Positions 1-11,200 of a stretch of 64,000 nucleotides of DNA are shown piece after piece; positions within the stretch are counted from its first letter, which is position 1, and each line of letters starts with the position of its first letter. A program made the position numbers and the translations under genes. Below the pieces are notes generated by a model. The model was not told the origin of the DNA and did no database searches. It was given only the letters and a program-made list of their open reading frames with translations. Location: contig CM017572.1 of the NCBI GenBank assembly GCA_007844125.1, positions 20,305,934 to 20,369,933 on the forward strand, read 5' to 3'. The DNA is from Sinonovacula constricta (lineage: Eukaryota > Mollusca > Bivalvia > Cardiida > Solecurtidae).

Positions 1-136
1 ATGGGAAGTTCCATGACTGGTTGACCCGATGTCAGGATAATGTGACAGGATGTTGTATCATGCCAGGTGTTCCAGGTAACTGAAATACTGTTGTTGGGAT
101 GATAAACCCAAGAAAGAAAGAAAGAAAGAAAGCATA
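1..136 (+). mobile_element. 3' part of a tRNA-type SINE with GAAA tail
   Basis: The stretch carries the body of the same short element seen complete, on the other strand, at 6575-6838. Shared pieces are the run around CCAGGTGTTC, then TGAAATACTGTTG and GATAAACCCA, followed here by a simple (GAAA)n tail at about 112-131. The tRNA-like head would lie before the window. The family assignment rests on this internal comparison only. Confidence 0.6.
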
Positions 137-571
137 AACATAACGGTTAAAAAAATACTATCACTTCACAAAGCTGTAACGTCATCCCATAGACATTTCC
201 AAAACCAGTTATAAATATAAGGGTCATTGTTCTCCCTTACCCAATGATGGTCTTCATCATAAGACATCAGTCAAACACCACTCACTGGTCAGAAAAATCG
301 GTTGTGCCAGCCGTCCTCCAGTCAAACACTGGTCACCAAAGGTCACTGATCATTTAGATGAAATCTTATTCCCCTACTATGGGACACAAGATTAAGGCAC
401 TAGGGTAAAGATCTTACCAAAAGACGCCCTCTTCTTCTAGATCTTCTACTGTTTGGGCTGGTTAATCTGTGGCCAAACTAATTTCAGGTTTCATTGGCTT
501 GTTATTGCTTGAAAAGCTTGGCCCTGTTTTCAGGAGGAGCTTCGGCTATTAAATCTTACACGTGGAATTTG
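137..571. other. no gene seen
   Basis: Unique-looking AT-rich sequence with no convincing coding frame or RNA gene. It probably lies upstream of, or in a 5' intron of, the IVNS1ABP homologue, whose first visible exon starts at 8147. Confidence 0.4.
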
Positions 572-1296
572 CTTACTTGTCTCCTCTTCACCTCTATCTG
601 GATTACCTATAAGTCTATTATTGAGACATCTGTGTCTTATGACACATCTGTGTCTTATCTCATCTTCACCTCTATCTAGATTACATATAAGTCTATTATT
701 GAGAAATCTGTGTCTTGTCTCATCTTTACCTCTATCTAGATTACCTATAAGTCTATTATTGAAACATCTGTCTTATCTCATCCTCACCTCTATCTAGATT
801 TCCTATAAGTCTATTGTTGAAACTTCTGTGTCTTATTTCATCTTCACCTCTATCTGGATTTGTCTGTCTATTATTGAAACATCTGTGTCTTGTCTCATCT
901 TCACCTCTATCTGGATTACCTATAAGTCTAGTATTGAGACATCTGTGTCTTGTCTTATCTTTACCTCTATTTGGATTACCTATAAGTCTATTATTGAGAC
1001 ATCTGTGTCTTGTCTCATCTTCACCTCTATCTGGATTACCTATAAGTCTATTATTGAGACATCTGTGTCTTGTCTCATCTTCACCTCTATCTAGATTACC
1101 TATAAGTCTATTATTGAGACATCTGTGTCTTGTCTCATCTTCACCTCTATCTAGATTACCTATAAGTCTATTATTGAGACATCTGTGTCTTGTCTCATCT
1201 TCACCTCTATCTAGATTACCTATAAGTCTATTATTGAGACATCTGTGTCTTATCTCATCTTCATCTCTATCTAGATTACCTATAAGTCTATTATTG
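572..1296 (+). repeat. 60-bp minisatellite, first block
   Basis: About 12 tandem copies of a 60-bp unit whose core reads TATAAGTCTATTATTGAGAC followed by a CATCTGTGTCTTGTCTCATC stretch. Because 60 is a multiple of three, two forward frames stay open for long distances (for example 814-1353) and give a 20-residue Leu/Ser-rich peptide repeat. This is a consequence of the repeat period and not good evidence for a gene. The array stops at 1296 where a transposon has inserted, and it resumes at 3223 and 5351. Confidence 0.9.
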
Positions 1297-3222
1297 CAGG
1301 GTTTTCCCTTGAAATTTTTTTTAGGGGGTCACAGTGTCCCCCTAGGTTTATGATTTGGGGGTCATTGGTAAATTTTGGGGGTCACATTATATAATCACTT
1401 TACTAATAGTCTTGCACCTTAAAAACAGAACTAAATTGTTCATTTATGTTTTATACTATTAAAACAAAACAAAATCACATATTGTACATTTCAGATTTTA
1501 AAATGTGAAAGCATTTTCTCTATCTGACTCACTCTCAGAGATATATCTCTATTAGAATATATAGCAATATAATCATTGTTGACAACGAACACCAGAACAT
1601 TTAACTGGATTTGTTTAACTTCAAATAAGTTAAAAGTTCAATTCTTCAACATGTTCACTTACATGTACCAATTTCAATATTCAGTAAAATTTCCATACAT
1701 GAAATTATACAAATGAGTTGGTCCTTAGACCTAAAGGCTTAACAAATTAAACATGTAACTGTTTATAACTGTTCATATTATGTCTGCCTATATGAAAGCA
1801 GTCACATATAGAATCACTTCTTCCTAGATTTGAGTGAACCAAAAGCTCTGGCTTCTGCCGGAAAGTCCATGTTTTTAGAATTGTTTATGGTTCACTTTTG
1901 GATTTTTGTTGCAAAAACAAAAACCAGTCAAAACTTTGGTATTCAAACTCATATTGGTTCAACCTACATGTTTTTCCTACATAATGTTAAATTTGACCTT
2001 GTAGTGTTTTTAATATATTGCCTTAGATGTAAAGCCAAACATATATTTGCTTAAAATTAATATGCAATGTATGACTTAACTATGTTCTAAAAGATTAATG
2101 CAGATAAAACTCATCCAAACCTTTGAAATGTAGCGTATTCACGGGCCGGTTTTAGCCGCGTTCTAAACTTAACTATCATTACTATTGCGACGCTTAACGG
2201 CTTCAAAGAAATGGTGAACGTGAAACATTCTATACATAGCGTATGACGTCACTACTTTAAAGTCATTTTGACCGTGTGTTGACGCAACGAACAAATAATG
2301 GACGCTTATTTATACTACGACTCGTAACTCACCCAAAATTTGTGATTTGTGCCTACATAAAAAATAGTTCCGCGTAGGAAATACGTTCGATTATAATATT
2401 CATTGAATTAAGGTAAATGACTAAACAACCATATTCTAAGGCCTTATTCTATGTCCAGAAACTTTTAAAGTCTTGATATTTATAGATAAATGGAAAAAAA
2501 TACGATGAGCAAGTTTTGCTACTTTGGCTTTCGTTAAACAGTAATGTGTCCATTCTATACATAGCGTGTGACGTCACTACGTTAAAGTCGGGACCGTTTA
2601 CAAAATTTAGTTCAAAATGTTTGCATGAAACATATTTTAACTATTAGAATGTATAAAAAATGCCAAAATAATCTGTTGTATACCTCTTCGTACTTGTTTT
2701 GTTCATTTTAGCAATCACTTCCGTATTCATAACAGCCATGTTGAAGAACTACTTTACCCACAATACACCGAGTGCATTCACACAGGTCATTTTGACCGTG
2801 TGTTGACGCAACGGAACGTGAAACAGCGTCTAACTACACAGCATTGCTGGTTCCCAGTCATCTAAACGCAGTACATGTATCGTTCAGGTGGACCGGATAG
2901 CAGTATTAAGACAACAAATAACATTCTATACATATCGTGTGACGTCACTATGTTAGTCATTTTGATCGTGTGTTGAGGCAACGAACAAATAATGGACGCT
3001 TATTTACAAAATACTTTGTCTAACTGAAGCAAATTGATACTTAAATGCTTTTTGCAACATTTTGACGAGCTGACAAAGATCAATGTCATTGGAGACAATA
3101 AATTATGGCTGTGGATTAATTCATTTTGTGCGTCCAGTGTGTCGCAATGTAGGTTCATTTTGCGGGTCATCTGTCGAAAATATGCGCCAAAACGCACAAA
3201 TTTGTGCGTCGGGAAAACCCTG
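1297..3222. mobile_element. Non-autonomous DNA transposon with 12-bp TIRs
   Basis: The element starts CAGGGTTTTCCC (1297-1308) and ends with the exact reverse complement GGGAAAACCCTG (3211-3222). It is flanked on both sides by TTATTG (1291-1296 and 3223-3228). The uninterrupted minisatellite unit contains a single TTATTG, so this is a clean 6-bp target-site duplication inside a known pre-insertion sequence. No transposase frame is visible. The interior has a direct duplication of about 85 bp (2225-2310 and 2922-3005) and repeated GTGACGTCAC-type palindromes. The CAGGG terminus recalls hAT elements, but those usually make 8-bp duplications, so the superfamily is left open. Confidence 0.85.
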
Positions 3223-3389
3223 TTATTGAGACATCTGTGTCTTGTCTCATCTTCACCTCTATCTGGATTACCTACAAGTCTATTATTGAGACATCTGTGT
3301 CTTGTCTCATCTTCATCTCTATCTAGATTACCTATAAGTCTGTTATTGAAACATGTGTCACCTCTATCTGGATTTCCTATAGATCTATT
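3223..3389 (+). repeat. 60-bp minisatellite, second block
   Basis: About three units of the array seen at 572-1296 resume directly after the transposon that ends at 3222. The block is cut again at 3390 by a second, unrelated element. Confidence 0.85.
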
Positions 3390-3955
3390 GGGCAGTCCGA
3401 TAACTCGGTTACTTCCCTTGAATTCAAAGGGAGGCTACTCCTCTGGGGACTAAGTAAAAAAAGACTAGGCCAAAAGAAATCAACGAAGCTTGTGTAAACA
3501 ACTAAGAATTGGACCATTTCAAGCTAACAGATTTAAAGAAGGACCTGGCGAATCGTCGTTTGACTGGATCCTGAAGGGAATATCAGCTAATCGAGCGAAT
3601 TATCGGCGCTCACAAGCTAGATATTACTGACAATTATGAATTGAAAAGGAGAGACCAACTCGAGAAGAGTAACACTCCACCCAACAGGTCGCCCATTGAT
3701 CGGTAACAGTTCGCACTTGATCGGTAACATGTCGCCGTCGGATATATGTGTATACGTCAAGCAAACATGTATACTTGTTAACTTATTTATAATTATTTCG
3801 ACACCTTTCAGTTTCACATCAATTTGTATTTGTTTCCATCGGCTTCATATGCATTATGAGTACTTCGGATATAAGTGTACCATTTCCACGCGTTAAATGA
3901 AGAGGGAAAATGATGACAAGTAACGTATATACTTGATTTAATTTGTTATGTAGAG

Positions 3956-4013
<58 letters not shown>

Positions 4014-5350
4014 TTATAAGATATGCATACAAAAATAATTAGTTGGTTGCGGTCTTAGTCGACTTCTTTATACTGTATTGTGATAAAGCGTACGATTGAA
4101 TCTCTGACTAGCCTCTTAATTGCAAGCACTTATATACGTCTATGACGGCAAACATCAGTTAAGATCACGGTGACTAATTACATGTATTAATCAAGATTAA
4201 CGCTGACACTATCATCACAATAATGAATAGGCAAAAATCAACTAACGATCACATACTGACTAATTTATTTTAATTTTTTATATATTTCTATATCGGTAAA
4301 CATTAATTAAGATCACACTGACTAATTATCAGTCAAGATTAGTGCGAATGCTATTATCACAATAATGACTGTAGGTAAACATCAATTAACGTTCACGCTT
4401 TTATGTGCAATTATAAGATAACTGCATACACAAGTCATCTTGAGTGTGACAACCTTAATAAAGTATTGGCAACAAAATATGTATGCAACTTAGTAACATT
4501 AAAATCCTTGCAACAGCGGAATTTTATTCAAATATAAAATATGAAATAAATAACTACGCACAAAGTATAATTATCATATTTTAGGACGTAACATTGCTTT
4601 TAAATCAAGGAACAGTGACAGTTCGTATATTGTAGGGAGGATCAGATTTTTTCTTTGGTTAAAACAATTTTAAAATATGAAAAATAAAAATATAATAATT
4701 TACGATGCTTATAATACGATGTTAATAATAATAAAGAATAAGGAGACAAAGGAAGCATAAATTTAATGTGAATGGTGTCGAAATAATAAAAAATAAATCA
4801 ACAAGTTTACATTCTTTTTACTTAATTTCTTAAAGATTTAAGGGCGAAGGGTGGCATATACACTTATATCAGAAGTGCTCATGCTGTATATGAAGACGAA
4901 GAAAACAAATACAATGTTAATGGTTATAAATAAATTAACAAATTTACTAATTTTTTCTTGATGTATACACTTATATACGAAGGCGACATGTTATAAAGCA
5001 AGGGCGAGCTGTTACCGATCAAGGGCGAACTGTAACCAGTTAAGGGAAGGCGAAGTGTTATAATACCATCCAAATGCGTCGCAGTCGTTTGTTTTGATGA
5101 AATCGATGCAATGAAACAGCTCTGTTTTCGACCACCTTCCCGCTATAAACACTTTTACATATGCAACAATATTTCGCCGTTTTCCATTTTGGTTTTGTTT
5201 CTTTCTTAAATTAACTTCCCATGTCACTCGATGTTTGTGTTATACACGCTGATAAAATTTCTACTTATACCCCGGACGTTTTATCAGCGCGAGTGCGCAT
5301 GCGCATTTGGAGAGTACTCAAGGGCAGACAACTTAGTTATCGGACTGCCC
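3390..5350 (-). mobile_element. P-element-like transposon remnant with THAP-type 5' exon
   Basis: Perfect 16-bp terminal inverted repeats bound this 1,961-bp stretch: GGGCAGTCCGATAACT at 3390-3405 and AGTTATCGGACTGCCC at 5335-5350. Near the right end, on the minus strand (about 5227 down to 5040), lies a frame-broken THAP-like exon: an early Cys pair (YCCICK-type), then VSLHRF. The same exon is better preserved at 18264-18530. P elements and THAP9-like transposases begin with a THAP DNA-binding domain, so the element is read as P-like and oriented right to left. The rest of the interior is AT-rich, contains a (TA)n run at 3960-4008 and shows no catalytic domain. No clean 8-bp target duplication is present. 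Confidence 0.65.
3960..4008. repeat. (TA)n microsatellite
   Basis: A pure TA run of about 24 dinucleotides within the P-like remnant. Confidence 0.9.
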
Positions 5351-5462
5351 AATTGTCAAAACATTGGTGTCTTGTTTCGTCTCCACTTCTTTCTAGAATA
5401 CTTACTGATCTATTGTCTAAACATCTGTGTCTTGTCCTGTTTCCACCTTGATCTAGATTTTT
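5351..5462 (+). repeat. 60-bp minisatellite, third block (diverged)
   Basis: Two diverged units continue the array on the far side of the P-like element. They are recognisable by ACATTGGTGTCTTG and then CATCTGTGTCTTGTC with the following TCTAGAT. This shows that 572-1296, 3223-3389 and 5351-5462 were one array. Confidence 0.7.
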
Positions 5463-6574
5463 GAAAAACACAACTAGATGACTGTCCAGCAAACTTTAAT
5501 TGCAATAACTTTGTTTTTGTCACTCTGCTTCATTAATTGTTATTTTATTCCTATAAATTGTCATGACATCTGTCGTTGTCTGTCTACGCAAATTTTCTCT
5601 TCTATGTTTTTGCTACTTTGAATAACAAAAATGTAAATGTACAGACTTTTTAATTGTTTTTAATTGTTCGTCATAGGTTTACTTAACACCTTTAAATGTC
5701 ACAAGCTTACAATTTTTAAACATTCTTTATATATTTCGGTTGGTAATCTATCATTTTTTCAGCAGTCAGGTAATTCTGGAACCAGCCAATCATAATTTGT
5801 AATGGTCACTTGTGTATTGGTAATTAAATGTCTCCAATTGACATGTTATGGTTTCAGATTAACATCCATGAGATACTCTTAGTGATAATCAGCCAGTCAC
5901 AATCTTACATCAGTCCGACCACCAATCAGTCAAGATCGCTTATTGACAGTACACTTGTGTTTTTGCTCAATTGTCTTCCAGCTGATCCAGTATCACCTTC
6001 ATCAGGTCCTTTTGAAAATTGTCTCCTTTACATATTAATGTAATTTATAAGATTAGTTCACAGAACATTATTGGCCGTTTGTGGTTATACATTGGTTGCA
6101 TCTAGTAGAGTTAAATATTACAATTATGAGCTATTTTGTATGTGATGTACAATTTCATATAATAAAATTATGATATGGTCTTATTTAATTGATATGTTGG
6201 CATTAAAAGGAGCTTAAGTAGCTCCTTTAATTTAACAAGTCATATGTTAATACAAGTAAGTCATTATTTACACAACATGTCTTTCAACTGTTAATGTTAT
6301 TATTTAAAGTACAACATGTAACAAAAAGACACTCAAGTTCAAGGTGACTAATTAATAATGTATAATTACGGAGCTTTGGGGGTCATCTTAACATTGTTTG
6401 GTTACTGTATTGTTTTGTCATGATAGATTAAATGTTCATATTAATAATTGTTTTAAAAGGAACAATGACGTTGTAATGGCATTGTTCACACATTTACTAG
6501 CATTCTTCATTGACAGTATTCTTTTGCATAAAAATGTTGATTGAGTAAAGAAATGGCAGGTTATTGCCATTTGT
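5463..6574. other. no gene seen
   Basis: AT-rich sequence with no coding frame of recognisable composition. Short open frames here resemble nothing known. Confidence 0.4.
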
Positions 6575-6838
6575 TTGTTTATTGGGTTTATCGTCCCACC
6601 AACAGTATTTCAGTATAGCATGCCGTGAACACCTGGCATAATACCACACCCAGTCACATTTTCTTGACACCGGGCCAACCAGTTGTGGAACTACCCTTAT
6701 ATTTGCTTGAGCGTTATTAAGGGAGCTATACCACTACCATTTTTAACGACTTTGGTATGTCGCGGCCCGGGATCGAACCCGGGGCCTCCCGTACTTGGAG
6801 CCGATGCTCTACCGATTGTGCTACCAGGTCCAGTTATT
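6575..6838 (-). mobile_element. Complete tRNA-derived SINE
   Basis: Reading the minus strand from about 6838, there is a tRNA-like head with an A-box-like TAGCACAATCGG and a perfect B box (GGGTTCGATCCC, near 6766-6778). The body shared with the element at 1-136 follows. The tail near 6575-6590 has GACGATAAACCCAATAAAC. The acceptor stem does not pair and the anticodon arm is poor, so this is a SINE promoter and not a working tRNA gene. Confidence 0.75.
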
Positions 6839-7362
6839 GCTATTTGTATTTCAAAAGATGAAATCATCGTTTTGTATGTAAATGGTATGCTCAAATCATA
6901 AATCTACCACCACTTCTGCATTACGGCTGCCAATGTCAATAACGACCAGAAATAAAACATTTCACAATGAAATAAAAACAAAACTAAAAATAATGAAAAA
7001 TTGTCTTGTTATTTGTCTGTGTGATATAAATTTTGTATATGATACGAATACACTTAAAGCATATTCATATATCAGTTTAGAATTCAGTTTATGTAACAAA
7101 CAAAATGTGATTATGCTAGGAAACACATAGATTTAGGATCATTACATTAATTCAATTTGCAAGTTTTTCGAAACAATAAATTTAAATAATAAAAATTACA
7201 ATTTTATCTTGGACTTTGGTAAACATACTGGAAATGTACTATACCTTTTTTAATGCCCTGCTGTCTGCCTTTTCTTTGTAAACCTGTCTACATTATTGTT
7301 TGCAAAAAGCACGACAGCCTTAGAATTCATGTTACAGGTACAGAAGTACAGTTGTTTGTTAA

Positions 7363-8085
7363 AGCTCACCTAAGCACAACGTGCTCAAAGGCACCTTTTG
7401 TGATACCACTTCGTTCGGCATTAGTCGTTCGGCGTCAACATTTTAGTTTGTGAACACACTAGAGGCAACAGTTTTTATCTTCATCAAACTTGGTCAGAAT
7501 GTTTGTCTGCATGAAATCTTGGATGAGTTCATTATTGGGTCACCTGGGGTCAGAAAGTAGGTCACTAGGTCAAATTTTAGGAAAAATCTTGGACGAGTTC
7601 ATAACTGGGTCACATTGGGTCAAAAAGTAGGTCAGTAGGTCAAATCTTAGAAAAAGCTTGTGAACATACTAGAGGCCACATTTCTAGGCCAAACTTCATC
7701 AAACTTGGTCAGAATGTTTGTCTGCATGAAATCTTGGATGAGCTCATTATTGGGTCACATGGGGTTTAAAAGTAGGTCACTATGTCAAATCTTAGCAAAA
7801 GCTTGTGAACACACAAGAGGCCCCATTTATGGCCCAATCTTCACCAAAATTGGCCAGCATGTATGCCAGTATGAAATCTTACATATGTTTGAAGGGAGTC
7901 ATGTGAATTTGGTTGGTTACTTGGTAAAATTCTAGAAAATGTTATCAACCCAGTGGCCACACTTATAATCCAGTCATCACCAAAAATTTCTAAAGTAAAT
8001 AACTTGTAATTACTTGATGCCATATTTGAGCCTACTAAAAGCCTGTGTCATCAGGTGAGCGATTAAGGGCCATCATGGCCCTCTT
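7363..8085 (+). mobile_element. Pearl/HINE-like element with internal tandem repeats
   Basis: The left end is AGCTCACCTAAGCACAACGT, containing the palindrome GCACAACGTGC. The right end has TCAGGTGAGC (inverse of the left end), then the hairpin GGGCCATCATGGCCC at 8067-8081. Between them, three related blocks each start near TTGTGAACACACTAGAGGC (7445, 7657, 7801) and contain GGTCAGAATGTTTGTCTGCA. Subterminal inverted repeats, a 3' hairpin and a core of tandem repeats are the architecture described for bivalve pearl elements and Helentron-derived HINEs. No protein is encoded. Related copies lie at 19370, 40561, 45830 and 50284. The class assignment is an inference. Confidence 0.65.
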
Positions 8086-8146
8086 GTTTTCTTCGTGTTT
8101 CTTGTCAGTATTGTCCTACTCTTACCTGTTTTTCTTGCTTTTGCAG

Positions 8147-8271
8147 ACTAAATTGCCCCGGCGAGAGAGTGCGAGATGTGTACAAGGTGTCGTGCCAGTT
8201 ACGCATGCAGGCAGTGTCAAGAGCTTGTGCCCAATACCTGACGTGCTGTCTGACACCCGATAAGTGTCTAG
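8147..8271 (+). CDS. IVNS1ABP: IVNS1ABP homologue exon a (end of BTB, start of BACK)
   Basis: An excellent acceptor (pyrimidine tract then TTGCAG) precedes an exon whose first base completes a codon. It encodes VRDVYKVSCQLRMQAVSRAC and continues to TPDKCLG, matching the helices that close BTB and open BACK in IVNS1ABP. The exon ends in phase 1 at G|GTATCT and joins 10685. Other frames of this exon look open but do not match the family. Confidence 0.88.
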
Positions 8272-11200
8272 GTATCTGTTCTGTTGATGAAGTAACCTCC
8301 CTTTGTTTGTTTGACCTTTGCTCCTAGCAAGCGCAGGGTTTACAGGCATATTTACAGGGAGTAGCTCTTCCCCCCCCTTCCCAACAGACCCTGTCCAAGT
8401 AGTGAGATGGAGTGTTCTGGTTGGTTGATTCTTCAACTTTCTTCAACTCTGGTCATGTGATGCTGATTGCCATAAGGATTGCTGGTTTCCATGAGATTCT
8501 CCAGAAATTTAAAATGGTAAGGATTAAGGTTTTTATCCTTAATTTACTGCATTCAGACAACATTTTACTATATCCTACTTGTTTTACTATAAAGAGATCA
8601 ACTTTTAACATATTTTTTTTTAACTGTCTAGACATGACAACTAGGTAAATAATATTTAATCTGTTCAACTTAACTCATATTTCAGTCTCTTTTTTTTTAA
8701 TTCTAAGATTACATGTATAAGTAAGTTGCTTTTTTTCATTTTTAATTATCATTATATTACATTTTAAGTTGTTATAGTATTGGTTCCGTTTGTTAATACA
8801 AATCATGTATTTGTATCTGATGAGGTAGTCTTATCAGGTAAGTATAGTGGGGTTTTTTTCTATTTGTTTTATTTAAGTAGATGCAGTTAAGACATAAGTA
8901 GATCTGACCCTGCTAGAATCAAAGACAGCAGATGTTTGAATGGGGCTAAATCTAGGTAGGTATACCCTGACAAAACTGCATTAATCAGCCATTAAATGGG
9001 AGCTGTGTCTTAATGAGGATCTGCAGTGTTTTTATGTGTTATTTACAAAAGTAGCTGAATAGCAGGCCGATTGTCAGTTCTAAAGCACTAATAAAAATGT
9101 ATATTTTTTAATATATTAATTTTAAAAATATCAATGAACTTTTAGATAATCAAATTTAAACAATAGAAAGATGTAATTTGGTGATATAAAGGTATGGAGG
9201 TAAGTGTTTTTACATATCCTTTTATTGTTTCTCAACTTGCTAGTTACCATAGCAAAATGGATATGTTTTTGGACATTGATTTCTTTTCTTACAGATAAAT
9301 GCCTCTCCTGGACTTGTGAGTTTGGCGCTACACAGGTTTTTCTTATGATTCAAAAATGTGACCTAAACTCACCAGGTTTTTTCTTATGATTTATGAACAT
9401 GTGACCCAAGACTTCTTGAATTTGCATTCTTGAATTTTTATTATAATTAATTGCCTAAACAATTTAGTTTATATGTGAACAAAATGTGGCACAAATTTAA
9501 CATTCCCTTTTTATCTTTGCCAAAATACTTTAGTTTATATGTGAACAAAATGTGGCACAAATTTAACTTTCTCTTTTTATAAGACACACTGCAGTCGTAT
9601 TTTTACTTTTTATTAATTTTATTTCTTTTATATATTATATATATAAATATCATGTTGTCATTTACAATATCATGCCAATATAAAATAGCACAAGAAAACA
9701 CTCATTAATAAATAGCGTATTGATAAGCACTGTTTTAATCAATAATGTTTTAATCTGTATTAAGTGAAGTTTAAAAAAAAAATTATTGAGGAATATGGAC
9801 TTTGTTCGGACCAGCTTCATACTTGTTGAGTTGCTACCAACATCATTCCAACATTTGGCCATCAGCTAATGTTAAGCATATGCAGCCTTCTAACTGATGT
9901 GCATGTTTACTAAAAAATAATTTGTAAATGGATGCATGTTATAATGTCTTAAAAGAGACAAAGAAAACTTTACATGATGAAGTCTATAGGCTGATAAGCG
10001 GATCTAGTCAGATGCCTAGGATCTTCTTTCTCCAAAGGTGTCCCCTTTGATGTTCATAATGGTGTCTGTACTTCATAATTTTAAAGCTTTAAATTGAGTT
10101 TGCACATGTTATTAAAATTTAATGTTATTGATTTAGTGTAATAACATATGTTAAGTTTGATTACTTTTTATGCTTATGTTGTCAGCTAAGTCAAGCTATT
10201 GTTGCAAACATTTAATTGGGCCATCAAAATACCAGGTCACACAACTGTTTTAAATATAAAACTAAACATTTTATTAAAATGGAATTGACTTTTAAAATTT
10301 AATGACACACTGAGATAAAGAAAAAAAAAAAAAAGTAATAAGTCTGTTTTTAGTGATTTTGCTCATGAAAATCCGTAAACATGCAGTGCATAAAAATATG
10401 TATAAAGGTATGTCTCACATGCCTTATTGTACAATGTCCTACATAAGTTATGATTCTGTTTCATGCACAGAATATATAAAAGCACATTTTTGGAAAAGCT
10501 TAACTAATTGACTTATTGTCTTAAGTACATGTTTACTTTAAATTACTAGAAAAATGCCCCAAACTGATGTTGATGTTTTGACACTTGCCCTTCTTGAACC
10601 ATATTTGTGTACTCATTGAAAAGTGTGCCATGTGCTCTATATGAGAGTGTGACCTACATCTTTGGCTGTTTCGGTGTGTTTCAGGGGTGCGTATGTTTGC
10701 CCAAGAAGAGGAGTTTAAGGTGAAGGTGAACCAGTATGTTGCCAAGAATATCAAGGAAGTCACCAACAGTAAGAAGTTCTACGGACTGAAGAGAATCTCA
10801 ATAGAAATTGTTGGTAAGCAGCAATGGTTAATGCTAGTACTTACTGTTTTCCTTCCTTGTTTTGCACATATTTTAGTGCTCTTTCTTTGTGGTCTTATGT
10901 CAGTGGTCACCATACCCTTTATTGTGCTGAATATCTCCTGGTAACTAGCTACTTAGCTGCTCTTGCTATAAGGGCTGCGATAGATATCGAATACCAGTAT
11001 TTTGGGTTCCATGGATATCTTGGATCGAAAGTTTCAGTATCGGATAAAAATACAGATCATGAACAAAGTATACAAAGAAGGAAGATAACGCTTATACTTT
11101 ACCTTAAATATATTTTAGAATACTCAAAAGACAGTCAGAAATATTAAGGTAGAGTTAGATTGATTTAATTCTGCTTTCATTTTCCAATAGCTTGAAATTG

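Noticed and set aside
814..1353. 179-residue open frame with a Leu/Ser-rich 20-residue repeat
   Set aside because: It is the translation of the 60-bp minisatellite, runs into transposon sequence at its end, and a second frame of the same array is equally open.
5221..5464. Forward frames that looked like a missing upstream BTB exon
   Set aside because: The sequence is the terminus of the P-like element plus the minisatellite, and the peptides lack any BTB motif.
6765..6838. Possible tRNA gene on the minus strand
   Set aside because: A and B boxes are good but the acceptor and anticodon stems do not pair, and the sequence continues into a SINE body.
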